The notes: generated from the letters alone by a model not told the origin. Numbered from the stretch's first letter, positions 49,418 to 59,924 are shown. The stretch: 64,000 nt of DNA from Actinoalloteichus fjordicus (GCF_001941625.1 NZ_CP016076.1:3286001-3350000), one strand, 5' to 3'. Program-made: numbers and translations.

Positions 49418-50992
49418 TCACCGACCCGGCGCGGCCGTCTCCCCACAGCCGCCGGACGACACGACGGGGTCGAACAGACCCGCCGGATCGTGGTGGGCGC
49501 GCAACGCGGTGAGCCGACGCCGGACGTCCGGCCGGTGTGCGGTCCGTAACTGATCGGCCGTCACCCGACCGAACAGAAAGTTGAGGCCGCGCCCCGCCGT
49601 CGACGGCCGTACCGCTTCCAACGCACTGGCATGAACCCCCAGGACCACGTCGATGTCGGAGACCCGCGCCGCCGGGGCCGGAACCGACCCTCCGACGTCG
49701 TTCCCGTCCCCGCGCCCGCGCCCGTTCGACAGACCGGCGCCGACCCGACGGACACCGACCTGCTCGGCTGCGGAGATCGTCACCGGCGAGAGGACCCCCA
49801 ACAGATACCGGGCCTCCCGATGCCCGACCGCGTCGGCCGTGCCGGGCGGCCTGCCCAACGCCCCGCCGAGGTGTGTGACCTGGACGACGCACATCACCGG
49901 TGCCTCCGGCCCGCACACCGACAGCACCGTGTCCGCCGCCGACCAGTCGGGGCCGGTCAGCATCGCGTTGTCGCCCTGGTAGGCGTGCGGCTCGGTCGGG
50001 TCGGCGTTGATGACGTCGGACTCGGCGAACGTCATGTCCCGCAGGGCGTCGTCGGTGACGCCCCCGATCCGCCGTAGCGGGGCGACCCGCCGCTCCCCGT
50101 CCGCCGGGTCGCCGAGATGGGCGACGTGAACCTGCACGATGCGCCGTCCCCGCTGCTCGGCCGGGATGTCGGGGGAGTCGGGGAAGGAGATCACCGCCAC
50201 CGACGAAGACGACCCCTCGGGCGCCGAGGCGGTCCAGTCCAGGTAGGCGGCCACCACCTCGCCCGCCCGCCCGGCGTCGAAGGTCAACGTGCCGCCGTAG
50301 AGCCGGGTGACCTCACTCAGACCGATCCGCATCCCGGTGACGACGCCGAGACCGTCCCGGCCGCCACGCAGCCCCCAGAACAGATCCGGATCGGACTCGG
50401 CGGTGACGTGTCGAAGCCGCGCGTCGGGAGTGACGACGTCCAACGCCCGCACGTGCTCCGCCGCCCAGCCCTGCGCCCGGCCCAGCAGACCCAGGCCGCC
50501 CCCGAGGGTGTAGGCGATCGCGTTGAGGTGCGGCGCACTGCCGGAGGGCGGCGCCAGACCATACCGGGCCGCAGCCTCGATCACCGCGTCCCAGCGGGCC
50601 CCCGCCTCGACCCACGCGGTCCGCGCGACGGGATCCACCGCGACCCCCGCCATCCGCCCGGTGGCGATCATCAGACCGCCCGCCGGTGCCTCGGAGGAGA
50701 GCCCGTGGCCGGTGGCCTGCACCGACACCGACAGCCCTCGCTCCCCGGCGTACTCGACGGCCGCGCGGACGTCGGCTGCCTGCGTCGCTCCGACGATCAC
50801 GGCGGGCCTGCGGGCCCAGGCGGTCTGGAAACCGGTGCGCTCGGCGTCGAAACGGGCCTCGCCCGCCCGCACCACCGGGCCTCGGATCAGACCGAGAAGC
50901 GCGTCGTGTTCGGCTCGCCGATCCTTCGTCGCACCGCCGGGCGGCCGCCTCGGCGACCCCGACGGCACTCTCGACTGCTGGTGAGCGGACAT
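49418..50992 (-). CDS. FAD-binding oxidoreductase (BBE-type, PCMH domain)
   Basis: A 524-residue flavoenzyme. The PCMH FAD domain covers about residues 60-235, with RRPAVIVGATQAADVRAAVE, VQATGHGLSSEAPAGGLMIA (bearing the His position for covalent FAD) and GGGLGLLGRAQGWAAEHV. The C-terminal berberine-bridge element is near GLNFLFGRVTADQLRTAHRP, ending LRAHHDPAGLF. Such enzymes oxidise alcohols, sugars or alkaloids. The ATG at 50992 has AGGAGG five bases upstream. Divergent from a WYL regulator. Confidence 0.9.
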   Translation of the reverse strand: MSAHQQSRVPSGSPRRPPGGATKDRRAEHDALLGLIRGPVVRAGEARFDAERTGFQTAWARRPAVIVGATQAADVRAAVEYAGERGLSVSVQATGHGLSSEAPAGGLMIATGRMAGVAVDPVARTAWVEAGARWDAVIEAAARYGLAPPSGSAPHLNAIAYTLGGGLGLLGRAQGWAAEHVRALDVVTPDARLRHVTAESDPDLFWGLRGGRDGLGVVTGMRIGLSEVTRLYGGTLTFDAGRAGEVVAAYLDWTASAPEGSSSSVAVISFPDSPDIPAEQRGRRIVQVHVAHLGDPADGERRVAPLRRIGGVTDDALRDMTFAESDVINADPTEPHAYQGDNAMLTGPDWSAADTVLSVCGPEAPVMCVVQVTHLGGALGRPPGTADAVGHREARYLLGVLSPVTISAAEQVGVRRVGAGLSNGRGRGDGNDVGGSVPAPAARVSDIDVVLGVHASALEAVRPSTAGRGLNFLFGRVTADQLRTAHRPDVRRRLTALRAHHDPAGLFDPVVSSGGCGETAAPGR

Positions 50993-51223
50993 CTGTTCCT
51001 CCTTCTTCTGCAACGGGACTTCTCGCGGCCCGCCCCGCACAGGCTCACGCGAGGCGGCACCGTGCTCGCGATCGGCGCGACGAGCACACTTCGAAGACGG
51101 TCCGGCGGCGCCGAACGTGAGATCAGCGCCCCGATGCGGCGCCGAATTCCCCCGAAAGGTAGAAGTCCTTGCGGACAGCTGATGTCCGTGACGACTGCCA
51201 GACTGCTCGGCGTGTCCAGGAAC

Positions 51224-52231
51224 ATGCCTGCCCGGATGCTGCGGCTGGTGTCGCTGCTGCAGAGCGGACGCGAGTGGACCGGTGGTCCACTCGCCGAGCG
51301 GCTGGGCGTCACCGACCGCACCGTGCGACGTGACGTCGACCGACTGCGCGCCCTGGACTACCCGGTGCAGGGCACCACCGGCATCGCGGGCGGCTACCGA
51401 CTGTCCTCCGGGCGGAACCTGCCGCCGTTGATGTTGGACGACGACGAGTCCGTCGCCGTCGCCGTGGCGCTGCGCACCGCCGCAGGCGGGATGACCGGCA
51501 TCGAGGAGACCGCCGTGCGAGCACTGGCCAAGCTGGATCGCCTGCTGCCTGCCCGGCTGCGCCCGAAGGTCGCCGCCGTCGCCGACATGACGGTCTCCGT
51601 CACCGCCCGCGCAGGACCCGACGTCGACCCCGCGACGCTGCTCGCGTTGGCGTCGGGCTGCCGGGAACGCGAGGTGCTGACCTTCGACCACCGAGGGCGC
51701 AGCGGCGACCGCGCACCACGCCGGGTCGAGCCGCACCGGCTCGTCGTCTCCCACGGACTCTGGTACCTGCTGGCCTTCGACCTCGACCGCGACGCCTGGC
51801 GTACCTTCCGCGTCGACCGCGTCACCGACCCCCGCCCCACCGGTCGGCGGGCCCGGTCACGACTCGCACCCGCCGACGTGGTCGCCCTCCTGACCAGGTC
51901 CGTCACCACGGCGCCGTATCGCCACACCGCCGAGGTCACGGTGACCGCCACCGCCGCCGAGGTGCGAGCCTGCCTGCCCACGACGATCCCCGACCGCATC
52001 ACGACTCTCGACGAGCACCGCTGCCTCGTCCGACTGGGCGCGGACTCCCTCGACTCGATCACCGGGGACGTGACGGCACTGTTCGTGCTCGGCCCGACGG
52101 TCACCGTCGAGAGCGGCCCGCCGCTGACCGACCACCTGCGGACGCTCGCCCACCGGCTCGCCACCGCGGTGACCCCGACCGGCGGGGCCCGACCACCCGG
52201 AGGCGATCCGCCGCACCGTCCGGCGGTGTGA
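51224..52231 (+). CDS. YafY-type HTH regulator with WYL domain
   Basis: About 335 residues: a winged helix-turn-helix (RMLRLVSLLQSGREWTGGPL, AERLGVTDRTVRRDVDRLRALDYPV) and a WYL domain with RLVVSHGLWYLLAFDLDRDA, FRVDRVTD, then a C-terminal WCX region. WYL proteins sense small molecules or nucleic acid. The ATG at 51224 gives the family start; an ATG at 51182 would add 14 residues. Divergent from the FAD oxidase, a common regulator-target pair. Confidence 0.9.
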   Translation: MPARMLRLVSLLQSGREWTGGPLAERLGVTDRTVRRDVDRLRALDYPVQGTTGIAGGYRLSSGRNLPPLMLDDDESVAVAVALRTAAGGMTGIEETAVRALAKLDRLLPARLRPKVAAVADMTVSVTARAGPDVDPATLLALASGCREREVLTFDHRGRSGDRAPRRVEPHRLVVSHGLWYLLAFDLDRDAWRTFRVDRVTDPRPTGRRARSRLAPADVVALLTRSVTTAPYRHTAEVTVTATAAEVRACLPTTIPDRITTLDEHRCLVRLGADSLDSITGDVTALFVLGPTVTVESGPPLTDHLRTLAHRLATAVTPTGGARPPGGDPPHRPAV

Positions 52232-52285
52232 TCACCACGGTGCACGACCGTCCGTCGGGGAGAGACCCGACCGGCGAGCCGCTGG

Positions 52286-53059
52286 TCATCGACGAAAGAC
52301 CAGCAGACCGGGCCGTTCCGGTCCGGCAGTCAATCCCGCCGAGGACACCTCCGCGCGCAGTTCGGCCTCGTCGACCGGCCACAGGTCGAAGGACTCGAAC
52401 TCCTCCCGGGCCGCGCCACCCGGTGCGGTCACCCGGTAGTGGAAGGTCCACCGCAGGCACCGTGATCCCGCGATCGGCGACGCCACGACCGAGACCTCAT
52501 ACCGCGTGTCGCCGACGTCGACGGTGGACAGCGTCGTCGGTCGTACGGGGGCAGGACCGGTGCGGTCCACCACCAGCAGCCCGCCGGGTCGCAGCATCGC
52601 CCGCGCCGTCGACCAGAGCCGATCCCGCGTCGGCGGCGGCAGCGCGTCCACGAAGTTCACACACACCATGAGGTCGACGGGCTCGATCGGCCTCAGCTCC
52701 TGCACGGGCTCCGGATACACCCGGACATGTCTGCGCATGGGCGTCGAGCCGGCCCACCGGGACAACAGCACCGCCCGCATCGGGCGCGACGGCTCCACCG
52801 CGTGCACCGGCACCGACGTCGACTCGGCCAACACCTCGGTGACGATGCCCGTACCGGCCCCCACCTCCAGGATGCCCGCCCGCGCCGACCGAGCCAGCGA
52901 GGCCAGCTCTCGCTGCGCCTTGCGTCGGTATCGGCTTCGATGCAGCAGGTCGTAGAACTCCGAGGTGACCCGGTAGGGCTCGGCGTCCGGGACCGGCGCC
53001 GAACTCGATGCCTGCGCCGAGGGGGCGCGCGTCACGGTCGCGGGGCGTGTTCGGCTCAT
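52286..53059 (-). CDS. Class I SAM-dependent methyltransferase
   Basis: A 257-residue methyltransferase: EFYDLLHRSRYRRKAQRELA, motif I ILEVGAGTGIVTEVLA, VHAVEPSRPMRAVLL, VDLMVCVNFVDALPPP and LRPGGLLVVDRTG. An N-terminal disordered Ala/Ser/Pro stretch of 30 residues precedes it. The YDLLHR element resembles glycine-sarcosine or polyketide-tailoring methyltransferases. Substrate unknown. Confidence 0.88.
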   Translation of the reverse strand: MSRTRPATVTRAPSAQASSSAPVPDAEPYRVTSEFYDLLHRSRYRRKAQRELASLARSARAGILEVGAGTGIVTEVLAESTSVPVHAVEPSRPMRAVLLSRWAGSTPMRRHVRVYPEPVQELRPIEPVDLMVCVNFVDALPPPTRDRLWSTARAMLRPGGLLVVDRTGPAPVRPTTLSTVDVGDTRYEVSVVASPIAGSRCLRWTFHYRVTAPGGAAREEFESFDLWPVDEAELRAEVSSAGLTAGPERPGLLVFRR

Positions 53060-53229
53060 GGCCACATCATCACGGCCGGGGCGCGTCGGGGCGCGTCGTC
53101 GGTTTCCCCGGACCGTCACGGCCCGCCCCGCCACGACGCGCCCAGACCGAACCGACGCCGGGACGGCGCCGACTCGCGCGGTCCCGGACCGGACCCCTAC
53201 GGTCTGTGATGATCACAGGAGGTGATGAG

Positions 53230-53514
53230 ATGGTCACAGAGAGGTGGTCATCGATGATGTGGCCACTGCTGGGCGCGCTGCTCGTCGCCTGGCTGGTTCT
53301 CTTCGGGATCGTGGTGGTCGGGGTGCTCCTCGTCGACTGGCTGCGACACTGCAGGCAGCGACGACAGGACCGCGAGCAGTTCGCGGAGTATCGACGCGCC
53401 ATCGCCGTGCTGCGCCGCGGCCGGGTCACCCCCGGTGCCTGCCGCCGGGCCGTGCGAACCCGCGAGAACCAGAGGCGGCCCGCACCGAAGGCGGGTGTGA
53501 ACCGCCCGTCCTGA
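53230..53514 (+). CDS. Small single-pass membrane protein
   Basis: 94 residues. MVTERWSSMMWPLLGALLVA continues into a long hydrophobic helix to about residue 36, followed by a basic cytosolic tail (RHCRQRRQDREQFAEYRRA). AGGAGG lies seven bases before the ATG at 53230. No family recognised; similar to short SHOCT-like or anonymous actinobacterial membrane proteins. Confidence 0.7.
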   Translation: MVTERWSSMMWPLLGALLVAWLVLFGIVVVGVLLVDWLRHCRQRRQDREQFAEYRRAIAVLRRGRVTPGACRRAVRTRENQRRPAPKAGVNRPS

Positions 53515-53784
53515 CCCGCATCGCCGCGACCCGCAGGGGCCCGACCGGCCCCGAGTCGCATGCCGCGAACGCCGCCGCCGTGCACACCCCGTCCGGGGCG
53601 GCACCCTGCCGGGACCGCCGATCAACGACCGGACGTTCCCGGCAGCCTCGACACCCGCACCCGCAGGACCGGCAAGAGCCCCACCCGGTGGCCGCCGCCC
53701 CCGCCGCGAACCCGGGTCCGCACCCCGGAAGCCCGGCGGGGGCACGAGGCCAGCCTGCGGCGCTGATTCCGTAGGGTTGTCGGC

Positions 53785-55446
53785 GTGTCTTCAGCCATCA
53801 TCGCGGCATCGCCGAGCGAGCCCGCGGATCAGGACGGCCCGCCGTCACACCAGCGGCGCCGGACCGTGCTGCGCGTCCTGTCCGCCCTCGCGGCAGGGGC
53901 GCTGCTGTCCCTGACCTTCGCACCGTACTCGTGGTGGTGGCTGGCCCCGATCGCCCTCGCCCTGTTCGCCTCAGCGATGCACGGGCGCCGGGCCCGCGCG
54001 GGCTTCGGCCTGGGCTTCCTCGCGGGAATGGCATTCTTCCTGCCCCTGTTGACCTGGACCAACGAATACGTCGGCGCGGTCCCCTGGGTGGTCCTGGCCG
54101 CGTTGGAGGCATCGTTCTTCGGCCTGGCCGGGATCATGATCGCCCTGGTCGGCAGGCTGCCCGCCGCGCCAGTGTGGGCAGCGGCCTCCTGGGTCGCCGC
54201 GGAGGCCCTGCGCGGCGCGATCCCGTTCCGAGGCTTTCCGCTCGGGAGCGTGGCCTTCGGTCAGGCCGACGGCCTGTTCCTCTCCCTGGCCTCCCTCGGC
54301 GGCGTCGCCCTCGTCGGGTTCGCCGTGGCACTCTGCGGCTTCGGCCTCGCCGACCTGGCCCGCCGCGTGCTGGGCGCCCGCCGCCTCACCACGGACGGTG
54401 CATCAACCGCCGAGTCACGAACGCTCGTCAAGCCCGCGATCCTGACAGTCGTGCCCGCACTGGCCGCGTTGGCCGCCCTGCCCGCAGTGGGCACCGACGC
54501 CCAGGAGGGCACCGTCACCGCCGCCCTGATCCAGGGCAACGTCCCCCAGCTCGGCCTGGAGTTCAACGCTCAACGACGGGCCGTCCTGGACAACCACGCC
54601 GACCGCACCCGGGAACTCGCCGCCGACGTCGCGGCAGGCCGCGAACCACAGCCCGACATCGTCATCTGGCCGGAGAACGCCTCCGACATCGACCCCTTCC
54701 GCCACGCCGACGCCGACGCCGTCATCGACTCGGCCGTGCGTGCCATCGACGCCCCCACGATGGTCGGCACGCTGGAGACCCCAGACCAGGGCGACATCCA
54801 TAACACGGTCGTGCACTGGGACCCCGACGGCGGCCCCGTCGACACCTACCGCAAACGCGAGATCCAGCCCTTCGGCGAGCGCATCCCGCTGCGCGGCCTG
54901 GTCTCGGCGGTGATGGGCGTGGTCAATCCCTCGATTCGCATCCCCGACCGCGAGTATCAGCCCGGTGACGCGCCCGGCGTGTTCGCCATGGGCAGCGCCG
55001 ACGTCGGCGTCGTCACGTGCTGGGAGGTGGCCTTCGACCACCGCGTCAACGACACGGTGCTCGCCGGTGCCACCGTGCTCGCGGTGCCGAGCAACAACGC
55101 GGCCTTCGGCCTGACCGCGATGTCGGAACAGCAGCTGGCGATCTCCCAGGTTCGGGCGGTCGAACACGGCCGTGCCGTCCTCGTCGCGGCGACCAGCGGC
55201 ATCTCCGCCGTGGTCTCCCCGTCGGGCACCGTCGTGTCGTCGACTGACCTGTTCACCGCCGATGCACTGGTCGCGGAGATCCCCCTGCGCTCGACGACTA
55301 CGCTGGCCACCCGGCTCGGCGCGGGCCCCGAGTGGATCCTCTCCGCTCTGGGCGTGGCGGCGGCGGGCTGGGTCGTGATCGGCGGCGTCCGACGTCGCCG
55401 ACTCGACAGGCGGTCCGCCGTTCAGGACGAGTCTCACCAGTCCTGA
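53785..55446 (+). CDS. lnt: Apolipoprotein N-acyltransferase
   Basis: A 553-residue membrane enzyme completing lipoprotein triacylation. Eight or so N-terminal membrane segments ([20 protein letters not shown] onwards) lead to an extracytoplasmic nitrilase domain with the triad Glu297 in WPENAS, Lys357 in [12 protein letters not shown] and Cys412 in [12 protein letters not shown] final membrane helix precedes a basic tail. GTG start. It sits directly before ppm1; in mycobacteria these two activities are fused or adjacent, so co-expression is expected. Confidence 0.95.
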   Translation: MSSAIIAASPSEPADQDGPPSHQRRRTVLRVLSALAAGALLSLTFAPYSWWWLAPIALALFASAMHGRRARAGFGLGFLAGMAFFLPLLTWTNEYVGAVPWVVLAALEASFFGLAGIMIALVGRLPAAPVWAAASWVAAEALRGAIPFRGFPLGSVAFGQADGLFLSLASLGGVALVGFAVALCGFGLADLARRVLGARRLTTDGASTAESRTLVKPAILTVVPALAALAALPAVGTDAQEGTVTAALIQGNVPQLGLEFNAQRRAVLDNHADRTRELAADVAAGREPQPDIVIWPENASDIDPFRHADADAVIDSAVRAIDAPTMVGTLETPDQGDIHNTVVHWDPDGGPVDTYRKREIQPFGERIPLRGLVSAVMGVVNPSIRIPDREYQPGDAPGVFAMGSADVGVVTCWEVAFDHRVNDTVLAGATVLAVPSNNAAFGLTAMSEQQLAISQVRAVEHGRAVLVAATSGISAVVSPSGTVVSSTDLFTADALVAEIPLRSTTTLATRLGAGPEWILSALGVAAAGWVVIGGVRRRRLDRRSAVQDESHQS

Positions 55447-55559
55447 GACGGCGCAGACAGCAGTACAGCGAAGGTCCCGGGCGCCACCGGGAACGGGGCG
55501 ACATGATCGGGAACGGACAGTCGACGCAGGCGGGAGCGGCGTCGACGAGGAGGAGACAC

Positions 55560-56360
55560 ATGGCGGAGCAGCCTGCCGAGCACGAGAGCCAGGCTCCCGG
55601 CCTGGACAAGGTGCTGGTGGTCATACCGACGTACGACGAGCGGGAGAACATCGGCCCGATCGTCGCGCGTCTGCACGCGGCGCTGCCCACGGCGGAGGTG
55701 CTGGTCGTCGACGACGGCAGTCCGGACGGCACGGGGGAGTTGGCCGACGAGATGGCCGCCGAGGACCCGCGTGTCCATGTCATGCACCGCACGGAGAAGG
55801 CCGGGCTGGGCGCGGCATACGTGGCGGGCTTCAACTGGGCGTTGGAACGTGACTACGGGGTCGTGGTGGAGATGGACGCCGACGGCTCCCACGCCCCCGA
55901 GGAACTGCCTCGGCTGCTCGCGGCGCTGGGTGACGACGCCAACGGCGCCGACCTGGTGCTCGGCTCGCGGTACGTGCCCGGTGGTAGAACGGTGAACTGG
56001 TCCAGACGCCGGGAGTGGATCTCGCGCACCGGCAACCTGTACTCCAAGATCGCGCTGGGTGCCCCCGTGAAGGACATCACCGGCGGATACCGGGCGTTCC
56101 GCAGGCAGGTGCTGGAGAAGATCCGCCTGCACAACGTCGCCTCGCAGGGCTACTGCTTCCAGATCGACCTGGCCTGGCGGGCCATCGAAGCGGGCTTCAC
56201 GGTCGCCGAGGTTCCGATCACCTTCACCGAGCGGGTGCACGGTGAGTCGAAGATGAGCGGCAATATCGTTCGCGAGGCGCTGCTGCGGGTGACCAAGTGG
56301 GGGCTGCGCCGACGCGGACGGCAGATTCAGTCGCTGCTGGGCGGGAGACGCGCGAACTGA
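55560..56360 (+). CDS. ppm1: Polyprenol monophosphomannose synthase
   Basis: A 266-residue GT2 glycosyltransferase making polyprenyl-phosphate mannose for lipoglycans and protein mannosylation. [20 protein letters not shown] starts the fold, [16 protein letters not shown] carries the DXD-related Asp, [16 protein letters not shown] the metal site, and [17 protein letters not shown] the C-terminal signature. No membrane domain, so it works at the membrane with Lnt, whose gene ends about 110 bases before. GAGGAG precedes the ATG. Confidence 0.94.
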   Translation: MAEQPAEHESQAPGLDKVLVVIPTYDERENIGPIVARLHAALPTAEVLVVDDGSPDGTGELADEMAAEDPRVHVMHRTEKAGLGAAYVAGFNWALERDYGVVVEMDADGSHAPEELPRLLAALGDDANGADLVLGSRYVPGGRTVNWSRRREWISRTGNLYSKIALGAPVKDITGGYRAFRRQVLEKIRLHNVASQGYCFQIDLAWRAIEAGFTVAEVPITFTERVHGESKMSGNIVREALLRVTKWGLRRRGRQIQSLLGGRRAN

Positions 56361-56372
56361 GCCCACGGGCTC
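56359..56372 (+). terminator. Short hairpin after ppm1
   Basis: GAGCC-CACG-GGCTC forms a 5-base stem immediately after the stop codon. Weak without a T tract. Confidence 0.25.
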
Positions 56373-56830
56373 GGCACGGCGCGGACGTCACGTCGCGGAC
56401 GCCCTAGCAGGCGATCATCGACGCCGCGCTACTCCGGCGGCAGGGGCGAGATCATCGGGCGGCATCGCGGGCGCGGACAGCGGCGAGTCGACGTAGGGAC
56501 CGCCGTCGCAGCCCCGGCGGCGGGGACGTCGGGTGCTGTTCGGCACGGAGTCACGCCGAATGCGACGTCGGGAACGAGGCGGGTGCCGGTGAGGCGACCG
56601 TGGAGCGGGGACTCCGCTGTCACCCGACGGGCCGTATCCGTCTGACCGGGAATCCCGGCAGTCGTCACATCAGAGCGTGTCGCGGTCGCTCACCGCAGCG
56701 GCGAGGCGCCGGCCGTCGCGGCAGCCGGCACGGGGGCACCGGCCGTGCGTGTCACGTCTGCCGTGCTGGGCACCGCGTCCGCCCGTCAGACGACGCGCGG
56801 ACGCACGACGGCACAGGCCTCCACACGGCA
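56373..56830. other. Convergent gap, no gene seen
   Basis: About 460 bases of GC-rich sequence between ppm1 and the rbpA terminator with only artefact frames. Confidence 0.5.
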
Positions 56831-56863
56831 AGGCCGCCTGAACACATCCGGTTCAGGCGGCCT
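56831..56863 (-). terminator. Intrinsic terminator-like hairpin downstream of rbpA
   Basis: A perfect 13-base stem AGGCCGCCTGAAC / GTTCAGGCGGCCT with a 7-base loop, 28 bases beyond the rbpA stop. GC-rich actinobacterial terminators often lack the T run. Confidence 0.75.
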
Positions 56864-56890
56864 CCCCCGCCGCATCGTGCGGCCCGCAGC

Positions 56891-57238
56891 TCAGGCGGAC
56901 CGAGAGGTGCGCCTGCCGCGCAGCTCTTCGAGCCGCTCGGACAGCAACTCCTCCAGCTCGGGGATCGTCCGGCGCTCCAGCAGCATGTCCCAGTGGGTAC
57001 GAGCCGGCTTGACCTTCTTGGGCTCCGGCTCGTTGCCGTCGAGCATCTTCGACTCGTTGCCGTGCAGCCGACATTCCCAGATCGAGGGGACCTCGGCGTC
57101 GTCGGAGAACGGGACCTCGAAGTCGTGGCCCTTGGGGCAGGCGTAGCGCACCGTCCGGCGCGGTGCGAGGTCGTGATTGCGGTCGGTCTCGTAGCTGACG
57201 GCTCCGAGCCGGCTGCCACGCAGAACGCGGTCGGCCAT
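56891..57238 (-). CDS. rbpA: RNA polymerase-binding protein RbpA
   Basis: A 115-residue actinobacterial transcription factor binding sigma-A/RNA polymerase. MADRVLRGSRLGAVSYETDR is the conserved N-terminal tail, VRYACPKGHDFEVPFSDDAE and WECRLHG form the core (two Cys plus His), and THWDMLLERRTIPELEELLSERL is the sigma-interacting helix. AAAGGA lies eight bases before the ATG. Its promoter region carries a SigR-like element. Confidence 0.95.
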   Translation of the reverse strand: MADRVLRGSRLGAVSYETDRNHDLAPRRTVRYACPKGHDFEVPFSDDAEVPSIWECRLHGNESKMLDGNEPEPKKVKPARTHWDMLLERRTIPELEELLSERLEELRGRRTSRSA

Positions 57239-57300
57239 AACGGTGTCCTTTCGCTCGGTCCAGGGTCTGGATCGACCCTGGGGTACGTGCTCACCGAGTG

Positions 57301-57328
57301 CAACGACGGTGAGGTCGTTGTCGTTCCC
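57301..57328 (-). promoter_or_regulatory. SigR/SigH-like promoter of rbpA
   Basis: On the minus strand GGGAAC (57323-57328) and GTTG (57301-57304) are 18 bases apart, matching the GGAAT/C-N18-GTT pattern of thiol-oxidative-stress ECF sigma factors. Streptomyces rbpA is known to belong to the SigR regulon. Confidence 0.6.
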
Positions 57329-57482
57329 GGTTTGGCCTAGTCGGTTGCCCACGGTGACGTGTTTCACGCGTCAACGAAGGCTTCCTCCATAGGGATGCAA
57401 TCGGGCGCTGTTCGTGACGCGTTATCCGCCAAGTAGCGAGCACGACCACACGAATGGGTGATGGTGCCCAGGGCGGAGGTTA

Positions 57483-58244
57483 TCAAGCCAGACTCAGTTG
57501 CCCCTGTCCAGTAGCGATCGGACCGAGATCACCCGCCCTGAAATGACGACGACACAACACTTGGTAACGCACCGTGACAGATTCTTGGTCGGGGAGGTCT
57601 CGACCGTCCGGGACGGCAGCGCCTGCGGAGGCCCCGTCCTGCCCGGTGTCGGCCACCAGAACGGTGTCACCGGCCCGGATCACCCGCCCGTCCACCACCC
57701 GGGCGTTGAACCGTCCGGACGAGCCGCACCAGCACAACACCTCCACCTGCACCGCCTGAATCAGATCCGCCAACTCGAACAGCCGCCGAGAACCGGGGAA
57801 GAGCCTGCTCTGAAAGTCCGTCGCGATCCCGAAGCAGTACACGTCCACCTGCACGTCATCGGCCAGCTCGGCCAGCTGATCCACCTGCGACGCCGTGAGG
57901 AACTGCGCCTCGTCGACGATCAGGTAGTCCACCGGCCTGCTCGCCGACCAACGCCCCCGCACCAGCTCCCGAATGTCCAGGTCCTCGTTGACCTCCACCG
58001 CACCCCGGGTGATGCCGATCCGACTGGAGATCTTCGGCTGTCCTGACCGGTCGTGACGAACCAGCAACATCCCCTCACGGCCCTGCCGCGCATGGTTGTG
58101 ATCGATCTGCAACGCCAGCGTCGACTTCCCGCAGTCCATCGGACCGTAGAAGAACCTCACCTGACCCGCCGCCCGCCGCCCGGAACGCCGGGGGAGCGAG
58201 GAGAGGGCATCGGTCGGGTCATCGGCCAACACTGCACTGTCCAC
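57483..58244 (-). CDS. tdk: Thymidine kinase
   Basis: About 253 residues. The P-loop is FFYGPMDCGKSTLALQ, the lasso-region Asp/Glu are in YLIVDEAQFLTASQVDQL, and zinc-binding cysteines occur in VLCWCGSSGRFNARV and VLCRRHF. It phosphorylates thymidine in the salvage pathway. A -10-like TAAGGT lies eight bases before GTG 58244, suggesting a leaderless start; GTG 58268 is an alternative adding eight residues. Confidence 0.92.
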   Translation of the reverse strand: MDSAVLADDPTDALSSLPRRSGRRAAGQVRFFYGPMDCGKSTLALQIDHNHARQGREGMLLVRHDRSGQPKISSRIGITRGAVEVNEDLDIRELVRGRWSASRPVDYLIVDEAQFLTASQVDQLAELADDVQVDVYCFGIATDFQSRLFPGSRRLFELADLIQAVQVEVLCWCGSSGRFNARVVDGRVIRAGDTVLVADTGQDGASAGAAVPDGRDLPDQESVTVRYQVLCRRHFRAGDLGPIATGQGQLSLA

Positions 58245-58307
58245 GGCCGCAGACCTTACGGTGTGCACCGATCAGCCCGACGCACCCGCACACTCCCCGG
58301 ACCGAGA

Positions 58308-59711
58308 TCACACCACCTTCGGCGGCCGGTTGCCCGCCGCCACGATCGCCCGCCGCACCGGGACCAGCGCAACCAGGATCAGACCCACCACGAAGAACAC
58401 CACCAACGACACGATCGCCAGCCGATAGGACCCCGTCGCCTGCCCGGCCGCCGCGAACACCAGCGGACCCAGCCACGACGTCGCCCGCTCGCCGACCTCG
58501 TACACCGAGAAGTACTCCGCCTCCCTGCCCGGCGGCACCAGCTGAGAGAACAACGACCGCGACAGCGCATTCGTTCCGCCCAGCACCAGACCGATGCCCA
58601 CCGCCAGCCCGTAGAACTGGAACTCCTGGCCCGCCTCGACGAAGAACGCCGCGCCCACCACCACCACCCACAGCACCAGACTCACCATGATCGTCCGCTT
58701 GGCACCGAAACGCCGCGCCGCCCGCCCATGAGCCACCGCACCGACGAACGCGATGAACTGCACGATCAGGATCGTCGTGATCAGCACCGTCCGATCCAGG
58801 CCCAGCTCCCGCTCGCCGTACTGGCCCGCGACGTTGGTCACCGTCACGATCCCGTCGTTGTAGACCAGGTACGCCGCCAGGAACCCCAGGGTCAACGGAT
58901 AAGACTTCGCCTCCCGCAGCGTCTGCCCCAACTGCCGGAAACCCGCCCGGAACACCGCCACACCCCGCTCACGGCCCTGCGGCGGCTGATGACCACGCAG
59001 CCGCGCCAACGGGATCAGCGTGAACACCGCCCACCACAGCCCCGCCGTGAAGAAGCACCACCGCACCGCCTCGGCCTCGGTCAGGCCCAACGACTCATGG
59101 CTCAGATAGAGAGCCAGATGGAACGCCAACGCCAGGCCCCCGCCCAGATAGCCGAACGCCCAGCCTCGAGACGACACCCCGTCCCGTTCGTCGGCGTCGG
59201 CGATCTCCGGCAGGAACGAGTAGTACACCACCACCGAACCGCCGAAGCAGATGTTGGCGAGGATGAACAGCACCACCCCGAGCTGCCAGTTCGTCCCCGC
59301 TAACAACGCCAACGCCGAGGTCGCCGCCGCCCCGGCGAAGGCGAATCCGCCGAGCATCACCCGCTTGTTCTGCGTCCGATCCGCGATGGCACCGGTGATC
59401 GGCAGCACCAGCACCTGCACCACCGTGGCCACCGACAGCAGATACCCCCACAGCGACCCCGCCGGGAACGACAGCCCCCATAGGCTGATGTCGCAGTCCA
59501 CCAGGGCCGAGCCGTCCGCACAGGACTGCCCCTCGGCCCGTGCGGCGGACTCGGCGACCTCCGTCAGATACAGCGACAGGAAGACCGTGATGACCGAGGT
59601 CGGGAACACCGAGTTCGCCCAGTCATACCAACACCAGCCCCGCTGTTCCCTGCGCCGTTGTGCGCTGGTCGGCGCACTCTCGACGCCCGGCTCCACGACG
59701 TTCGACCCCAC
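58308..59711 (-). CDS. UMF1/Atg22-like MFS transporter
   Basis: A 467-residue transporter: WCWYDWANSVFPTSVITVFL is the UMF1 signature, GAIADRTQNKRVMLGGF the MFS loop, LPEIADADERDGVSSRGWAFGYLGGGLAL the family's central motif, followed by 12 membrane segments in total. GTG 59711 follows GGGAGGAA; upstream in-frame codons are less likely. Substrate unknown; yeast Atg22 exports amino acids. Confidence 0.9.
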   Translation of the reverse strand: MGSNVVEPGVESAPTSAQRRREQRGWCWYDWANSVFPTSVITVFLSLYLTEVAESAARAEGQSCADGSALVDCDISLWGLSFPAGSLWGYLLSVATVVQVLVLPITGAIADRTQNKRVMLGGFAFAGAAATSALALLAGTNWQLGVVLFILANICFGGSVVVYYSFLPEIADADERDGVSSRGWAFGYLGGGLALAFHLALYLSHESLGLTEAEAVRWCFFTAGLWWAVFTLIPLARLRGHQPPQGRERGVAVFRAGFRQLGQTLREAKSYPLTLGFLAAYLVYNDGIVTVTNVAGQYGERELGLDRTVLITTILIVQFIAFVGAVAHGRAARRFGAKRTIMVSLVLWVVVVGAAFFVEAGQEFQFYGLAVGIGLVLGGTNALSRSLFSQLVPPGREAEYFSVYEVGERATSWLGPLVFAAAGQATGSYRLAIVSLVVFFVVGLILVALVPVRRAIVAAGNRPPKVV

Positions 59712-59924
59712 AGCCCGATTCCTCCCACCGGGTGAACTCCAGGCACCCGGTGGCGGGACTGTACTCGGCGTTTCACACCCCATGACCAGGAACGGCAGAG
59801 CCGACACCGAGCAGACACCGGTTCGTCGCGACACCAGCGGCGACCCGTCGCCGATCGTTCACCGGAGCCCCGTCGCACGACCCGCAGCCACCCCGGAAGC
59901 GGCCGTCGCGCCCGCCCTGGACGA

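Noticed and set aside
49418-51754. Longer minus-strand frame extending the FAD oxidase upstream to 51754
   Set aside because: The AGGAGG-preceded ATG at 50992 is a strong start, and the extra 250 residues are antisense to the WYL regulator.
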